The notes: a model not told the origin generated them from the sequence alone. A DNA stretch of 64,000 nucleotides from an uncultured Oscillospiraceae bacterium (GCA_934438055.1 CAKSAY010000001.1:1-64000), one strand, 5' to 3'. Counted from the stretch's first letter, positions 17,312 through 27,495 are shown. Made by a program: numbers and translations.

Positions 17312-17839
17312 TTGAAGCCTGCTAAAAAGGCAGCCATATGCGGTATTCTAACAGCCTTGAGTCTTGTGTTTATGTTTCTAACCGGTTTGTTTCCAATTGC
17401 GAGCTATGCAATTCCTGCCTTTTGCGGCATATTGTTGATGATTGTTGTTTTCGAAATGGGTAGACGGCAGGCCATGTTGGTTTATTTAGCAGTTGCCCTC
17501 CTTTCTCTGCTGCTCACGCCTGATCGAGAGGCCGCATTTATTTACATAATTTTTTTAGGCTACTATCCTGTGTTAAAATCAAAGATTGAGCAACTCCACA
17601 ATCGCTGGGGCATTTTAGCAATCAAAGTCATTCTCTTTTTAGCAGTCCTGACAATTGGCTTTTGTGCAAGCGTCTTCCTGCTGGGGCTTTATGAAATTCA
17701 CTTTGGATGGTTGATTCTGCTAATCGGCGCTTGTGTTATGACCGTTGTCTTCCTAATTTACGACACAGCGGTTGGATTGATTGCGCAAATGTATTGTAAT
17801 CAAATCCGTCCAAAATATTTAAAACGTTTTTTCCATTAA
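17312..17839 (+). CDS. Small integral membrane protein
   Basis: 175 residues with five or so hydrophobic helices, and a conserved-looking loop LLTPDREAAFIYIIFLGYYP between helices. It resembles uncharacterised Clostridial membrane proteins whose organisation recalls ECF S-components, but no binding motif allows a substrate call. TTG start with GGAAGGATGAAG upstream. It lies 30 nt after the J-domain gene. Confidence 0.65.
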   Translation: MKPAKKAAICGILTALSLVFMFLTGLFPIASYAIPAFCGILLMIVVFEMGRRQAMLVYLAVALLSLLLTPDREAAFIYIIFLGYYPVLKSKIEQLHNRWGILAIKVILFLAVLTIGFCASVFLLGLYEIHFGWLILLIGACVMTVVFLIYDTAVGLIAQMYCNQIRPKYLKRFFH

Positions 17840-17853
17840 ACAAAGGAGGGATT

Positions 17854-19104
17854 ATGAAAAAGAACCATACGCGGGCAGTTTGTTTTGTTATGGCGTTTAT
17901 TCTTTCACTGCAAATCATTTTTCCAATTGCTCAAATAAACGCAATGGATGATTTATCCGGCTCATCTGTTTCTGTGTCTGAATCAACCCCTCCATCTTCT
18001 GTTGCCGACAGCCAAGAGGAAACGCAATCTTCCTCCATTCTGTCCACCCCGGTTTCTTCCTCCAACCCACCATCTTCTATAGAAAGCGCTCAAAGCAACA
18101 CATCAAATCATTCATCTAACAAAACAGATAAAACCAGCCGTCTGAGTTCACCGGTTTCCTCCTTTGCCTGGACTGATGCAATGTCCGCCGCAGTGGACAA
18201 CGCCTGTAAATGGCTGACATTAAACAGTACAGACAAACGCTATTTATTGGTGATGGGCATTGCTGGAAAATCGGCAGATATCGCTGTGACCACAAGAGAA
18301 CAACAAGGAATCGCACAAAAAGAAGGAAGTTACGACAATCCAAACGATTTGTCATTAGATATTCTCACATTGGTGTTTAGCGGAATGAATCCTGAAAATT
18401 TTCAGGGTCTGAATCTTATTAAAAGTCTCTATGAATATCAAAATCTGCTTTCTATGGATGCAATAGCGAATTCTTTGGCGTTAATAGCGTTTGATAGCAA
18501 TCAATTTTCAATTCCGGATGGTGCTTTTAACACACGTGAATCCATTGTGCAGTCTCTGTTGCAGATGCAGCAAAAAGACGGTAGTTTTGTTTTTAATGGA
18601 GAGGAAAACTTTGAAATCACTTCTATAGTAATTTGTGCACTCTCACCCTACAAAGAACAGGAAAACGTCCGCGCTAGCATTCAATCTGCCCTCTCCTATC
18701 TGCAAAATCAGCTCAAGCACACAAAAAATTTCAATTGTTATACGCTATCCTGTCTCACGATTGCTGTCAGTTCATTAGAAATTTCAGCAGATGACAGACG
18801 TTTTGCTAATAAGGACGGAAGTCTTGTCGATAGTATTATGCAATATCAACTCTCAAACGGTAGCTTTACTGTAGACGAATCCACCGAACAGGCAGATGCT
18901 ATTGCAACAGAGCTGGCAATTGTTGCAATGATTGCTGCGCAAAATCAAGCAAGTCCTTTTATTCTTCAAAACGGCATTACCTATGAGCAGCAAAGCAAAT
19001 CCTCTGATCTTGCTCTGATTGTCATTTGCATAATTGTTGCCGTCATTCTCATTGCAGCAAGTTTCCTTTGCATCCTTGCGATGAAAAGGAAGAAGAAAAA
19101 GTAG
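17854..19104 (+). CDS. Surface-anchored alpha-toroid (prenyltransferase/squalene-oxidase repeat) protein
   Basis: 416 residues, exported. An N-terminal signal peptide (about 1-30) is followed by a Ser/Pro/Thr-rich linker (about 35-105). A helical-repeat domain follows whose QQKDGSF and YQLSNGSF segments match prenyltransferase/squalene-oxidase repeats. A single C-terminal membrane helix ends in RKKKK. The toroid fold is used by terpene cyclases but also by binding proteins such as complement-type and cobalamin-carrier proteins. The external location favours a binding role. No catalytic DxDD motif is seen. AAAGGAGG lies just upstream of the ATG. Confidence 0.75.
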   Translation: MKKNHTRAVCFVMAFILSLQIIFPIAQINAMDDLSGSSVSVSESTPPSSVADSQEETQSSSILSTPVSSSNPPSSIESAQSNTSNHSSNKTDKTSRLSSPVSSFAWTDAMSAAVDNACKWLTLNSTDKRYLLVMGIAGKSADIAVTTREQQGIAQKEGSYDNPNDLSLDILTLVFSGMNPENFQGLNLIKSLYEYQNLLSMDAIANSLALIAFDSNQFSIPDGAFNTRESIVQSLLQMQQKDGSFVFNGEENFEITSIVICALSPYKEQENVRASIQSALSYLQNQLKHTKNFNCYTLSCLTIAVSSLEISADDRRFANKDGSLVDSIMQYQLSNGSFTVDESTEQADAIATELAIVAMIAAQNQASPFILQNGITYEQQSKSSDLALIVICIIVAVILIAASFLCILAMKRKKKK

Positions 19105-19218
19105 GAACGTCTGCACGAAAAAATGAATCAGAAAAAGGCAGATGATTAACATTCTAACTCAAACAAGCATTCAACCGGCAAAACACAGTCACCTTTGATT
19201 GCATAGAGGAGAACTATT

Positions 19219-19869
19219 ATGAAGCATTGTAAAAAGATTATCAGTCTATTGCTCGTCATTCCTATCTTGGTTTTCACCGGGTGTGATTTGTCTTTTGATC
19301 CATCCGCCTATGTGCAGGCGAGTTTAGACGCTATCTATAAGGGCGATTTCACGACCTATTTAGAAATGGTAGATATCTCTCAGGAAAAAGCACAACAAAA
19401 TTATGAAGAGGGCTATAAAAGCGAGGCAGATACCTTTGCTCAACGTTATAATATAAAATCTTTATCAGACGGAATACGCGAACAAATCGAACAGCTCTAT
19501 AAATATCTATATAGTAAAGTGGATTATACAGTAGGTGAAAATCAGAAAACAGAGGATGGCTATTCTGTTGACGTAACCATTCACCCTATTACCTTTTTTA
19601 CCGCTGAGCAGCAAAAAGTAATCGATTATTCCAATCAGTTTAATGCCGACGTCCTCAATGGAGCATATAATGATCTCCCCGAACAACAATTTGAAGATGT
19701 CTACGCATTAGGTCTTTTAGACGTCTTTAACGCAGATAAAGAAAATATATCCTACGGTGACGAGCAGACCTTATCTATTAACGTGCAAAAGGACGAAGAA
19801 AATAATAGTTATTTTATCAATACAGCTGATTTATTTAAACTGCAACAATCCGTCATCGTTTATTCCTAA
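19219..19869 (+). CDS. Lipoprotein of unknown function (DUF5105-like)
   Basis: 216 residues with a lipobox FTGC (C22). The mature part begins DLSFDPSAYVQASLDAIYKGDF, here shortened to its key pattern: a helix followed by a repeat of acidic and aromatic residues typical of DUF5105-like lipoproteins of Gram-positives. No enzyme motif. It lies between the toroid protein and the first ComEC copy, probably in the same transcript. Confidence 0.65.
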   Translation: MKHCKKIISLLLVIPILVFTGCDLSFDPSAYVQASLDAIYKGDFTTYLEMVDISQEKAQQNYEEGYKSEADTFAQRYNIKSLSDGIREQIEQLYKYLYSKVDYTVGENQKTEDGYSVDVTIHPITFFTAEQQKVIDYSNQFNADVLNGAYNDLPEQQFEDVYALGLLDVFNADKENISYGDEQTLSINVQKDEENNSYFINTADLFKLQQSVIVYS

Positions 19870-19913
19870 AGTTAAAAGCTTGAATAAATAGAGGAATAAC
19901 AGAGGAAGAAAAA

Positions 19914-22121
19914 ATGTTGCGAACAGAGATTGAACAGGGAGAACACAACAAAAGCCCCTATCGCCCAATGGCAAAACTGGGGCTTTTATTATGTTGTTCT
20001 TTCTTTGCCGCAGCCTTATGCCCGTTTCGGTTAGAGGTCTGCACAGCGATAGTATTTTCCATAACCGGTGTAATTCTACGGCCTTTGAGAAAAAGATTTC
20101 ATCTAACATCTATCTACATCTCTCTTTTGATTATTGGTCTTTCTTTCGGTTACTTTTCGGCCTATACTGCTCTTTGTTATTTTCCGGCCGTATCTTATGA
20201 TGAAGAAATCGTATCTATCGACGGCAAAATAACCGAAATAGAAAATTTGGACGGAGGAAGATTTTGTTATACAATTAAGGTAGATTCCATAGATGATCAT
20301 CACTTTTTTCTTCCATTTTCTGCTATTCTTTATTCACAAGACGAGTTAAAAGCCGACTATAATGATCAAATCAGCTCCATTGTCGCTGTGCACGCAACAG
20401 AAGAAGATGATTTGTTAACCTTGCAAGACTATCAGCGTTCTAGCGGGATCTTTTTGGAAGCAACTCTGTCTGATGAAGTGAGCGTTCAACCATCAAATGG
20501 CTTTTCCATTAGAAAAGCCTGTCTCCATCTGCGGGACAACCTGGTAGCAAGTCTTGATTTATATACCCATGCACCAAACAGCAATGTTGCTGCGGGAATT
20601 ATATTTGGTAAAAAAAATGGTATCCCTTTCTCCATCATCGAACAATATCGTAAGGCCGGTTATTCTCACCTGCTCGCCGTTTCAGGCTTGCATATGACCA
20701 TGCTTGTGAGCGTAATCTTTATGCTTTTAGCGTTCTTTAAAATACCGGAAAAACCGTCAAAAATAATCGCATTGCTCGTTCTTGCAGCTTTTTCTATTAT
20801 GGCCGGACTTTCTCCATCTGTATGTAGGGCGCTTATCATGTGCACGATTACGTTTGTTGCCTCTTTCTTCAGGCGACAAACAGACGGCTTAAACACTCTT
20901 GGATTTACTGCCTCTATTCTCCTGATTTTCTCTCCCTATTCCGTGATGAATCTGAGTTTTCTGCTCTCGTTCGCCGCCACTTTAGGCATATTCATTCTCT
21001 CTCCAAAGTTATCCAAAATGGGAAAAAACTATCTCTATAAAAATCACGCGAATGAAATACATACGCCCATATTAGACAGCTTTATGGTGAGTCTATCCGC
21101 AACCATTTTTACACTTCCAATTTCTCTCTTTGCGTTTAACTACATATCATTCATCGCTCCTGTCTCGAATATAGTGGCAGCGCCGTTATCCAGTCTTGTG
21201 CTACTGCTGGGGCTTTTAACAGCTCTCTTTGGATTGGTATGTCAGCCCATAGCGCTCATCTTTGGCTTTTTAACAGATACATTCACCTATTGGCTCAATC
21301 AAATATCCAGCTGGTTTGCCAGTCTTCCTTTTGCCACCATTCCATCAAACTTTCCCTATGTTCTCCTCTGTTTATTATTAAGTATATGCATTCTGATCAT
21401 CTGCTACTTTTCAAGGAGAAAAAAGGCAGCCATAAAAACAGGCGCGCTCTTATGTTGTGTAATCTTTCTGGTCGGTCATTTATCCTATCAATTTTTTAAC
21501 CGAAACACGGTGCAATTAGACATTCTCGGCAACAGTACAGGCTATTCCATTGTTCTCTCCTACGGCCGCCACGCAGCAGTCATTAGCTGCGGCGGCAGCA
21601 AATATTCGGGTGAAAACACCTATGACTTTCTCACCGGAATGGGTATTGAACAAATAGATCTCCTTGTGCTCCCAGAGCTGACCAAAGAAACAGCGTCAGG
21701 AGCACCGTTTCTCGTTCGATACGAACCGGTTGCTAATATCGTAATGCCATTCGAGGGTTCAATGGCTTCTCAGGTGTTATTGTCAGCGCAAGAACAGAAC
21801 GCATCTGTGTTTGAACTGGCTACCATGACCGTAGATCTCGCTCCATTGCACCTATTAGTTGATAATCGATTTTCCTCTCCTCTTATCCTCCTGACGATTG
21901 GAGGAACCACTGTGTGCTATTGTGATGACGCCGAGATTATTGCGCAAACAGAAAATGACTATCAGCCTGATATTATATTAATACAAGATGATAAGTTTCC
22001 ATCAGATTTGGCGTTTTCGTCTCAATATGTTATACTTTTATCAGACAAAGCACATCCGTCTCTTAACGCTCTGCAAATAACGGCAGATACGGAGAACCGA
22101 TCGTTTCGTTTTACTCCATAA
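19914..22121 (+). CDS. comEC: ComEC/Rec2-family channel protein, copy 1, MBL site missing
   Basis: 735 residues. ComEC forms the inner-membrane DNA channel in natural transformation. Present here: two N-terminal membrane helices, an OB-like domain (about 90-190), and the Competence domain with the hallmark HLLAVSGLHMTM (about 252-263) and a bundle of further helices. The C-terminal metallo-beta-lactamase-like domain is recognisable (GGSKYSGENTYDFL, IDLLVLPELTKE), but where active ComEC has the HxHxDH zinc motif this protein has LPELTKETASGAP. The nuclease site is therefore absent. AGAGGAAG precedes the ATG. A homologue follows directly. Confidence 0.85.
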   Translation: MLRTEIEQGEHNKSPYRPMAKLGLLLCCSFFAAALCPFRLEVCTAIVFSITGVILRPLRKRFHLTSIYISLLIIGLSFGYFSAYTALCYFPAVSYDEEIVSIDGKITEIENLDGGRFCYTIKVDSIDDHHFFLPFSAILYSQDELKADYNDQISSIVAVHATEEDDLLTLQDYQRSSGIFLEATLSDEVSVQPSNGFSIRKACLHLRDNLVASLDLYTHAPNSNVAAGIIFGKKNGIPFSIIEQYRKAGYSHLLAVSGLHMTMLVSVIFMLLAFFKIPEKPSKIIALLVLAAFSIMAGLSPSVCRALIMCTITFVASFFRRQTDGLNTLGFTASILLIFSPYSVMNLSFLLSFAATLGIFILSPKLSKMGKNYLYKNHANEIHTPILDSFMVSLSATIFTLPISLFAFNYISFIAPVSNIVAAPLSSLVLLLGLLTALFGLVCQPIALIFGFLTDTFTYWLNQISSWFASLPFATIPSNFPYVLLCLLLSICILIICYFSRRKKAAIKTGALLCCVIFLVGHLSYQFFNRNTVQLDILGNSTGYSIVLSYGRHAAVISCGGSKYSGENTYDFLTGMGIEQIDLLVLPELTKETASGAPFLVRYEPVANIVMPFEGSMASQVLLSAQEQNASVFELATMTVDLAPLHLLVDNRFSSPLILLTIGGTTVCYCDDAEIIAQTENDYQPDIILIQDDKFPSDLAFSSQYVILLSDKAHPSLNALQITADTENRSFRFTP

Positions 22122-22160
22122 GCAAAAATGTTGTTTTAGCCACAGACATAAGGAGGTTTT

Positions 22161-24392
22161 ATGCACAAGGATGTCCGAAACAAAACCACCTCCACATCCG
22201 CCTTTCGCCCATTTGCAAAACTTGGGCTTTTGTTTTGTTCCGTCTTTTTTGCAGCCTCGTTCTGTCCGTTTTCTTTTGTAGTTAAGCTTGCGATCCTCTT
22301 TTTGCTCGCCGGCATAATACTTCTAATTTTGCCCAAAAAGCTGCTTTTAAAAAGAGCTGCAGTGGGCTTTTTGCTCGTGGCTCTTGCGTTTGGCTATTTC
22401 TCTGCCTACACCGCCCTGTGTTATTTCCCATCGCAGGACTATGCGGGAAAAATATCACAAATCGAGGGAAAAATTACAGACATTGAAATGCTCAACAGCG
22501 GCACATTTCGCTACACTGTCCGCGTTAATAAAGTTGAAGATCATGAATTTACCATCCCTTTTTGTGCGTATCTCTATGCACAAGATGAAATTGTTGCAGA
22601 CTATGGGGACGAGCTATCCTCCATCGTGGCTCTTTCCTCAACCTCGCAGCAAGAAACGCTATCACTCGAAGATTATAGCCGTTCTAAAGGAATCTTCCTG
22701 CAGGGAACTCTAACAGAAGATGTAGCCATAACGCCCAAGACCCACCCTTCTCTGTCTGCTTTTTGTTTACATATTCGCGATCGTCTCACAGAAAGTTTAA
22801 AACTATACACCCATACGCCAAACAGTGAACTTGCGTGCGGCATTATTTTTGGAAACAGGGATGGGATTCCCTTTGACATTGCCGATGATTTTACTATGGC
22901 GGGTTTTTCACATCTACTTGCTGTCTCCGGTCTGCATATGACGATGTTGGTCAGCTTTGTGGTGATATTACTTTCCCTTTTTCGAATTCCTCCAAGAATT
23001 GCAAGAATTCTGGCATTGGCAGTTTTATTTATCTTCTCTGTCATGGTGGGTCTATCGCCCTCGGTTTTGCGCGCACTGATCATGTCAGCAACAGCTCTAA
23101 TCGCCTTTCTCTTGTCCAGGGATTTTGACGGACGCAACGCGCTGGGTTTTACAGCTTTAGTGCTTGTTTTGTTTTCGCCCTATTCCATTATGGATATCGG
23201 CTTTCTTTTGTCCTTTTCGTCCACTTTAGGGATTTTCCTGTTAACCTCCCGACTACAGACCATGTGTAAAAATGCATTGCCCTTTGCAACTCCACCCCCG
23301 GCTTATCAATTAACCATAATAGAAAGTTTTTCCGTCAGCTTATCGGCTCTCATCTTCACATTACCCTTTTGTTTGCTTTCGTTCAACACTTTCTCCATTA
23401 TTTCCCCCATCTCCAATATTATTGCTGCCCCTCTTTCAGGCGCTATCTTGCTATTCGGTATGTTTACAGCTATTCTGGGACTGTTTTGTCCTCCTCTTGC
23501 GTCTCTGTTTGGTTTTTTAACAGATGTCTGCACCTCTTGGTTAATCCAAATTGCAGACTTCTTTGCCAATCTTCCCTTTGCAACGCTTCCCACCGACTAT
23601 GCATGGATCACATTGTGCCTGCTTCTCAGTCTACTCCTACTCATTGTCTGCTATTTTTCCGCAAGAAAAACAGCGGCATTAAAAACAGGCGCGCTTCTTT
23701 GTTGTTTAATCTTTTTAACAGGCGCCTTTTCCCATCAGGTCATCAACCGTGACACTATCTCTTTGGCAGTGTTGGGAAATGAAACCGGCTATTCGATTGT
23801 TGTGTCATATGGATCTCACGCTGTTGTTTTAGGCTGTGGAGGCGACTCCTATTCCGGCGAAAACACCTATCATTATCTCGAGGGCAGGGGAATCGAAACA
23901 ATTGATCTATTAATCCTTCCTGAACTCACGAAAAAATATTCCTCCGGCGCGCCATTTTTGGTGAATCATTGTGAAGTCGCTAATATCATAGCGCCATTTG
24001 AGGGAAGAAATTTTGAACAGCTCTCTCTAGCGGCAGAAAACAACAATGCAAATCTTTTTGAATTGTCCACCATGACAGTAGACATTCACCCGGTTCACCT
24101 CCTGATTGACACACGCTATACATCCCCGGTTGTCCTTCTGACAATTGGAGAATCGACTATTGGATATTCTCAAGATGCAGAGGCGATTGAGGAAGCAAGT
24201 AACTCCTATGAAATGAACATACTATTAATAAATGATAAAATTGATGACACACAGCTTTACAACAATTCCTCTTATGTTATACTTTTAAATAACCAGCAAA
24301 ATCTTCCGTCTGACTATTTACAAGTCCATCAGGACGCAAGTCTGCGCCTGAATTGGAATCATCAGGGGTTGATAATGGAAAACATCAAATAA
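22161..24392 (+). CDS. comEC: ComEC/Rec2-family channel protein, copy 2, MBL site missing
   Basis: 743 residues, homologous to the preceding protein along its whole length (N-terminal FRPFAKLGLLFC, HLLAVSGLHMTM at about 250, terminal GGDSYSGENTYHYL). It too lacks HxHxDH: the equivalent segment reads LPELTKKYSSGAP. The shared loss means it predates the duplication or reflects common selection. AAGGAGG lies 4-5 nt before the ATG. ComEC next to holA is a common Firmicute arrangement, which supports descent from the normal comEC locus. Confidence 0.85.
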   Translation: MHKDVRNKTTSTSAFRPFAKLGLLFCSVFFAASFCPFSFVVKLAILFLLAGIILLILPKKLLLKRAAVGFLLVALAFGYFSAYTALCYFPSQDYAGKISQIEGKITDIEMLNSGTFRYTVRVNKVEDHEFTIPFCAYLYAQDEIVADYGDELSSIVALSSTSQQETLSLEDYSRSKGIFLQGTLTEDVAITPKTHPSLSAFCLHIRDRLTESLKLYTHTPNSELACGIIFGNRDGIPFDIADDFTMAGFSHLLAVSGLHMTMLVSFVVILLSLFRIPPRIARILALAVLFIFSVMVGLSPSVLRALIMSATALIAFLLSRDFDGRNALGFTALVLVLFSPYSIMDIGFLLSFSSTLGIFLLTSRLQTMCKNALPFATPPPAYQLTIIESFSVSLSALIFTLPFCLLSFNTFSIISPISNIIAAPLSGAILLFGMFTAILGLFCPPLASLFGFLTDVCTSWLIQIADFFANLPFATLPTDYAWITLCLLLSLLLLIVCYFSARKTAALKTGALLCCLIFLTGAFSHQVINRDTISLAVLGNETGYSIVVSYGSHAVVLGCGGDSYSGENTYHYLEGRGIETIDLLILPELTKKYSSGAPFLVNHCEVANIIAPFEGRNFEQLSLAAENNNANLFELSTMTVDIHPVHLLIDTRYTSPVVLLTIGESTIGYSQDAEAIEEASNSYEMNILLINDKIDDTQLYNNSSYVILLNNQQNLPSDYLQVHQDASLRLNWNHQGLIMENIK

Positions 24393-24404
24393 AGGAGAAA
24401 AAAA

Positions 24405-25445
24405 TTGATCAACGAAGCTGATTTGATAAAACAAACCAAACAGGGCGTTTTCTATCCAGTATATTTGCTTTATGGAAACGATCAATATATGCTTCGATAT
24501 TTTAGCAAATTGCTGATAAAACAAGCTCTTCCAAAGCATGTTTGTGAAATAAACCTGCATAAATTTACAGAAACTTCCGCCTCCATGGATGAGATCGCAG
24601 AGGCCGCGTTAACAGCTCCTTTTCTCTCTCCAAAAAGGCTGGCAATTGTAGAAAACTTTCCGATTACAAAGTTGCATGAAAAGGAATTAGAGAGATTAAA
24701 AAAGCTCATTGAAGACATCCCAAACGGAAATAGTCTTGTCTTCATCTACTACGATCTTGCTGCATCCACAAAAAAATCAGCAAAATTTAAAGGGCTTTAC
24801 TCAATTATAAAAAACAAGGGATTAATCACCGAATTTGCACAAAAATCGGCAAGAGAGCTCTACAAAATGCTTGCAACAAAGGCGTCTAAATCCGGATGCA
24901 CGCTTCCGCAAAAGACGGGCTATGAACTGATTGAGCGTTGCGGATCTTCTCTTTTTACTCTCACAAATGAATTAAACAAGCTTGTTGCCTACGCACAAAA
25001 CCGTGAAATCACCATTCAGGATTTAGATTTATTAGTGACGCCAAATCTTGAAAGCACCAGTTTTGCGTTGGCAAAAGATATTCTAAAAAGAAAACAGGGA
25101 CAAGCGTTGAATACATTGAACATTTTATATGAAAATAAAATAGAAGAACCCATGATTGTGGGCGCATTGAGTCTTTCTTTCGTCGATCTCTACCGAGCAA
25201 AGGCGGCATTAAATGCACAAAAAGATATGAGCGCCATCACTAACTATTATTCTTATAAAGGTAAAGAGTTTCGAATCAAAAACGCTATACGAGACGCCTC
25301 TCATTTTTCTATGAAGCAAATCAAGCAATGTCTTTCTGTCTTAACGTCGCTTGACACTGCGTTGAAAACAAAACAGCAGGACAATCGAACATTGCTGGAA
25401 ACTTCAATTATTAAAATGATTCGTATACAGCAGGGGGATAGGTGA
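24405..25445 (+). CDS. holA: DNA polymerase III delta subunit
   Basis: Clamp-loader subunit that opens the beta clamp. 346 residues with an N-terminal AAA+-like fold lacking Walker motifs (YPVYLLYGNDQYML, LSPKRLAIVENFP) and a C-terminal collar domain (ALSLSFVDLYRAKAAL). TTG start, with AAAGGAG 8 nt upstream, 12 nt after the second comEC copy. Confidence 0.92.
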   Translation: MINEADLIKQTKQGVFYPVYLLYGNDQYMLRYFSKLLIKQALPKHVCEINLHKFTETSASMDEIAEAALTAPFLSPKRLAIVENFPITKLHEKELERLKKLIEDIPNGNSLVFIYYDLAASTKKSAKFKGLYSIIKNKGLITEFAQKSARELYKMLATKASKSGCTLPQKTGYELIERCGSSLFTLTNELNKLVAYAQNREITIQDLDLLVTPNLESTSFALAKDILKRKQGQALNTLNILYENKIEEPMIVGALSLSFVDLYRAKAALNAQKDMSAITNYYSYKGKEFRIKNAIRDASHFSMKQIKQCLSVLTSLDTALKTKQQDNRTLLETSIIKMIRIQQGDR

Positions 25446-25447
25446 AA

Positions 25448-26059
25448 ATGATTACTCTCAAGCAGACTGTGATTGTGGAAGGGAAATATGATAAAATCAG
25501 GCTGCAATCGCTGCTAAATGCATTTATCCTTCCCACCAATGGTTTTCAAATCTTTCAGGATAAAGAAAAAAGAATTCTCATTCGTCGACTTGCGCATGAA
25601 ACAGGGATTGTGGTTTTAACTGACAGTGACAGAGCCGGCCGGTTGATTAGAAATCATATTAAGTCGATCGCAAAAGGCGGAAAGATTTGGAATGCCTATA
25701 TTCCGGAAATATTGGGCAAAGAGCAAAGAAAAATACTCCCGTCCAAAGCCGGTACATTGGGCGTTGAGGGGATGCCAACAAATGTCTTAAAAGAGGCGCT
25801 GCACAGAGCCGGTGTAATGGAAGGAAAGCCTCGCAAACTCGCTCATCTTACCAAAGCAGATCTCATGCTTGATGGATTGAGCGGTGGAAAAAATAGTTAT
25901 GAAAAACGCCAAAAGCTGCTCAAAATTTTAAAGCTGCCAAGCTCCCTTTCAGCAAATGCGCTTTTAGAATTGCTCAACGCCACAACCACCGAAGAGGAAT
26001 ACCGAGCACTTTTGGAGAAGTTAGAAAAAAAGGAGGAGCCGCACAATGCCATTTATTAG
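25448..26059 (+). CDS. rnmV: Ribonuclease M5
   Basis: Matures the 5S rRNA precursor. A 203-residue protein: Toprim domain with the catalytic glutamate in VEGKYDK (E11) and acidic pair in LTDSDRAG, then the C-terminal domain of the M5 family (HLTKADLMLDGLSGG). The ATG was preferred over the GTG two codons earlier because GGGGGA is at workable distance only from the ATG; the GTG overlaps the holA stop. RnmV is more often beside ksgA, so this place in a holA run is a little unusual. Confidence 0.92.
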   Translation: MITLKQTVIVEGKYDKIRLQSLLNAFILPTNGFQIFQDKEKRILIRRLAHETGIVVLTDSDRAGRLIRNHIKSIAKGGKIWNAYIPEILGKEQRKILPSKAGTLGVEGMPTNVLKEALHRAGVMEGKPRKLAHLTKADLMLDGLSGGKNSYEKRQKLLKILKLPSSLSANALLELLNATTTEEEYRALLEKLEKKEEPHNAIY

Positions 26060-27452
26060 AACCTCCTTTTTATTTCTTTTTTTTCCTCTATTTTTAATTT
26101 TATATTATATCGTACCCATCCGCTTTAAAAATCTCGTTTTAGTGATTGGAAGTCTGCTCATAAGTCTTTGGTTTGATCCCGCTTTCTTTTTAATCCAAAT
26201 AAATCTTTCTATAGTAACTTATATTTTTGGCTATTTATTGTCCTCAAAGGGAACGATACAGCATATCCGAAAAACCATTTTCATATCCTCTGTTGTAATC
26301 AGTGTCGGCGTTTTATTATATTTTTATATTGGTCAGCATATTTTGACTCTTTTAGAAACTGTCTTTTCCGTTTCAAACACCACACAGATTCTTACGCCTC
26401 TTGGCATTGCTTATTATGTTCTCTCATGCGTTTCCTATTTGATTGACGTTTACTATGATCGAGCACAGCGTCAGGAAAGTCTCATTGACTATCTCGCTTA
26501 TATTGTAATGTTTCCCAAACTATATGCGGGCCCTGTTGTTGCATATGCAAACATTGCAGGGCAGCTCCAAAATCGTAAAATCTCTCCTAAAAATGCATTT
26601 GCAGGCGTTTGTGTCTTCATTAGAGGATTCGCTAAAAAGCTGCTGCTTGCAGACACTGTTTATTCGCTCTATACAGACGTTCTATCACAGGGATTCGACA
26701 ACATTCCGATGGCAACAGCATGGCTTGCTGCATTGTCCTTTCTGCTCGCATTATACTTTGATTTTTCCGGCTATTCAGATATGGCAATTGGAATAGGTAA
26801 AATGTTGGGTTTTTCTTTTCCTGTCAACTTCCGCAAACCGTTGATTTCTAAAAGTGTGACAGAGTTCTTCACAAGATGGAACATATCGCTCTTTCACTGG
26901 TTTCGAACCTATCTGCATATTCCCGGTAATATGGGACGCAACAACAAGAGGCTGTGGATTGTAAACGTCTTGCTCATCGCCGTCGCCATTGCAATCTGGC
27001 ACGGCATAAAATTAAATTTTTTCCTCGCAGCCTTATATTTTACGATAATAATTATTCTAGAACAAACCGTTTTATTACACACAAGAAAAAAGTGTCCACA
27101 TTTCATACGGACAATCATCACTTTTCTTCTCATCTTAATTGGCTCTATTTTAGCCTCTCAGACAACTCCTCTCAGTCTTGGAACATACATCTTAGCTCTG
27201 TTAGGCCTGAATGGACAACCATGTTATAATAACACTACGCTGTATTATTTAAGCGCCTATATTATCCCTTTCATTATTTGTTATCTATGTATGGGCAATT
27301 TTTTTTATAAAAGAATTCATAGAATCAAAAAATCGCATCCAAAACTCTACACCTACGCTCATCCAATCTGCTTGTCTGTTCTATTTATCATGAGCATTGC
27401 TTTTCTTGTTGCAACTCCGGCACATGACTTTTTGTGTATCATCGGCTCTTAA
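26046..27452 (+). CDS. MBOAT O-acyltransferase (AlgI/DltB-like)
   Basis: 468 residues with a polytopic membrane fold. These enzymes move acyl groups across the membrane to extracellular polymers. Family features: PKLYAGPVV, DFSGYSDMAIGIGKMLG, the FFTRWNISLFHWFRTYL helix, and the catalytic histidine H319 in IAIWHGI. The usual PLGGNR loop is HIPGNMGRNN here. It overlaps rnmV by 14 nt, with AAGGAGGAG upstream, and is followed by a protein of the type that completes transfer outside the cell. The acceptor is unknown; cell-wall polysaccharide is a reasonable guess. Confidence 0.85.
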   Translation: MPFIRTSFLFLFFPLFLILYYIVPIRFKNLVLVIGSLLISLWFDPAFFLIQINLSIVTYIFGYLLSSKGTIQHIRKTIFISSVVISVGVLLYFYIGQHILTLLETVFSVSNTTQILTPLGIAYYVLSCVSYLIDVYYDRAQRQESLIDYLAYIVMFPKLYAGPVVAYANIAGQLQNRKISPKNAFAGVCVFIRGFAKKLLLADTVYSLYTDVLSQGFDNIPMATAWLAALSFLLALYFDFSGYSDMAIGIGKMLGFSFPVNFRKPLISKSVTEFFTRWNISLFHWFRTYLHIPGNMGRNNKRLWIVNVLLIAVAIAIWHGIKLNFFLAALYFTIIIILEQTVLLHTRKKCPHFIRTIITFLLILIGSILASQTTPLSLGTYILALLGLNGQPCYNNTTLYYLSAYIIPFIICYLCMGNFFYKRIHRIKKSHPKLYTYAHPICLSVLFIMSIAFLVATPAHDFLCIIGS

Positions 27453-27495
27453 TGAAAGTTAAAACGAATCAACTCAAAAGAAAGGAAAGATTTTT

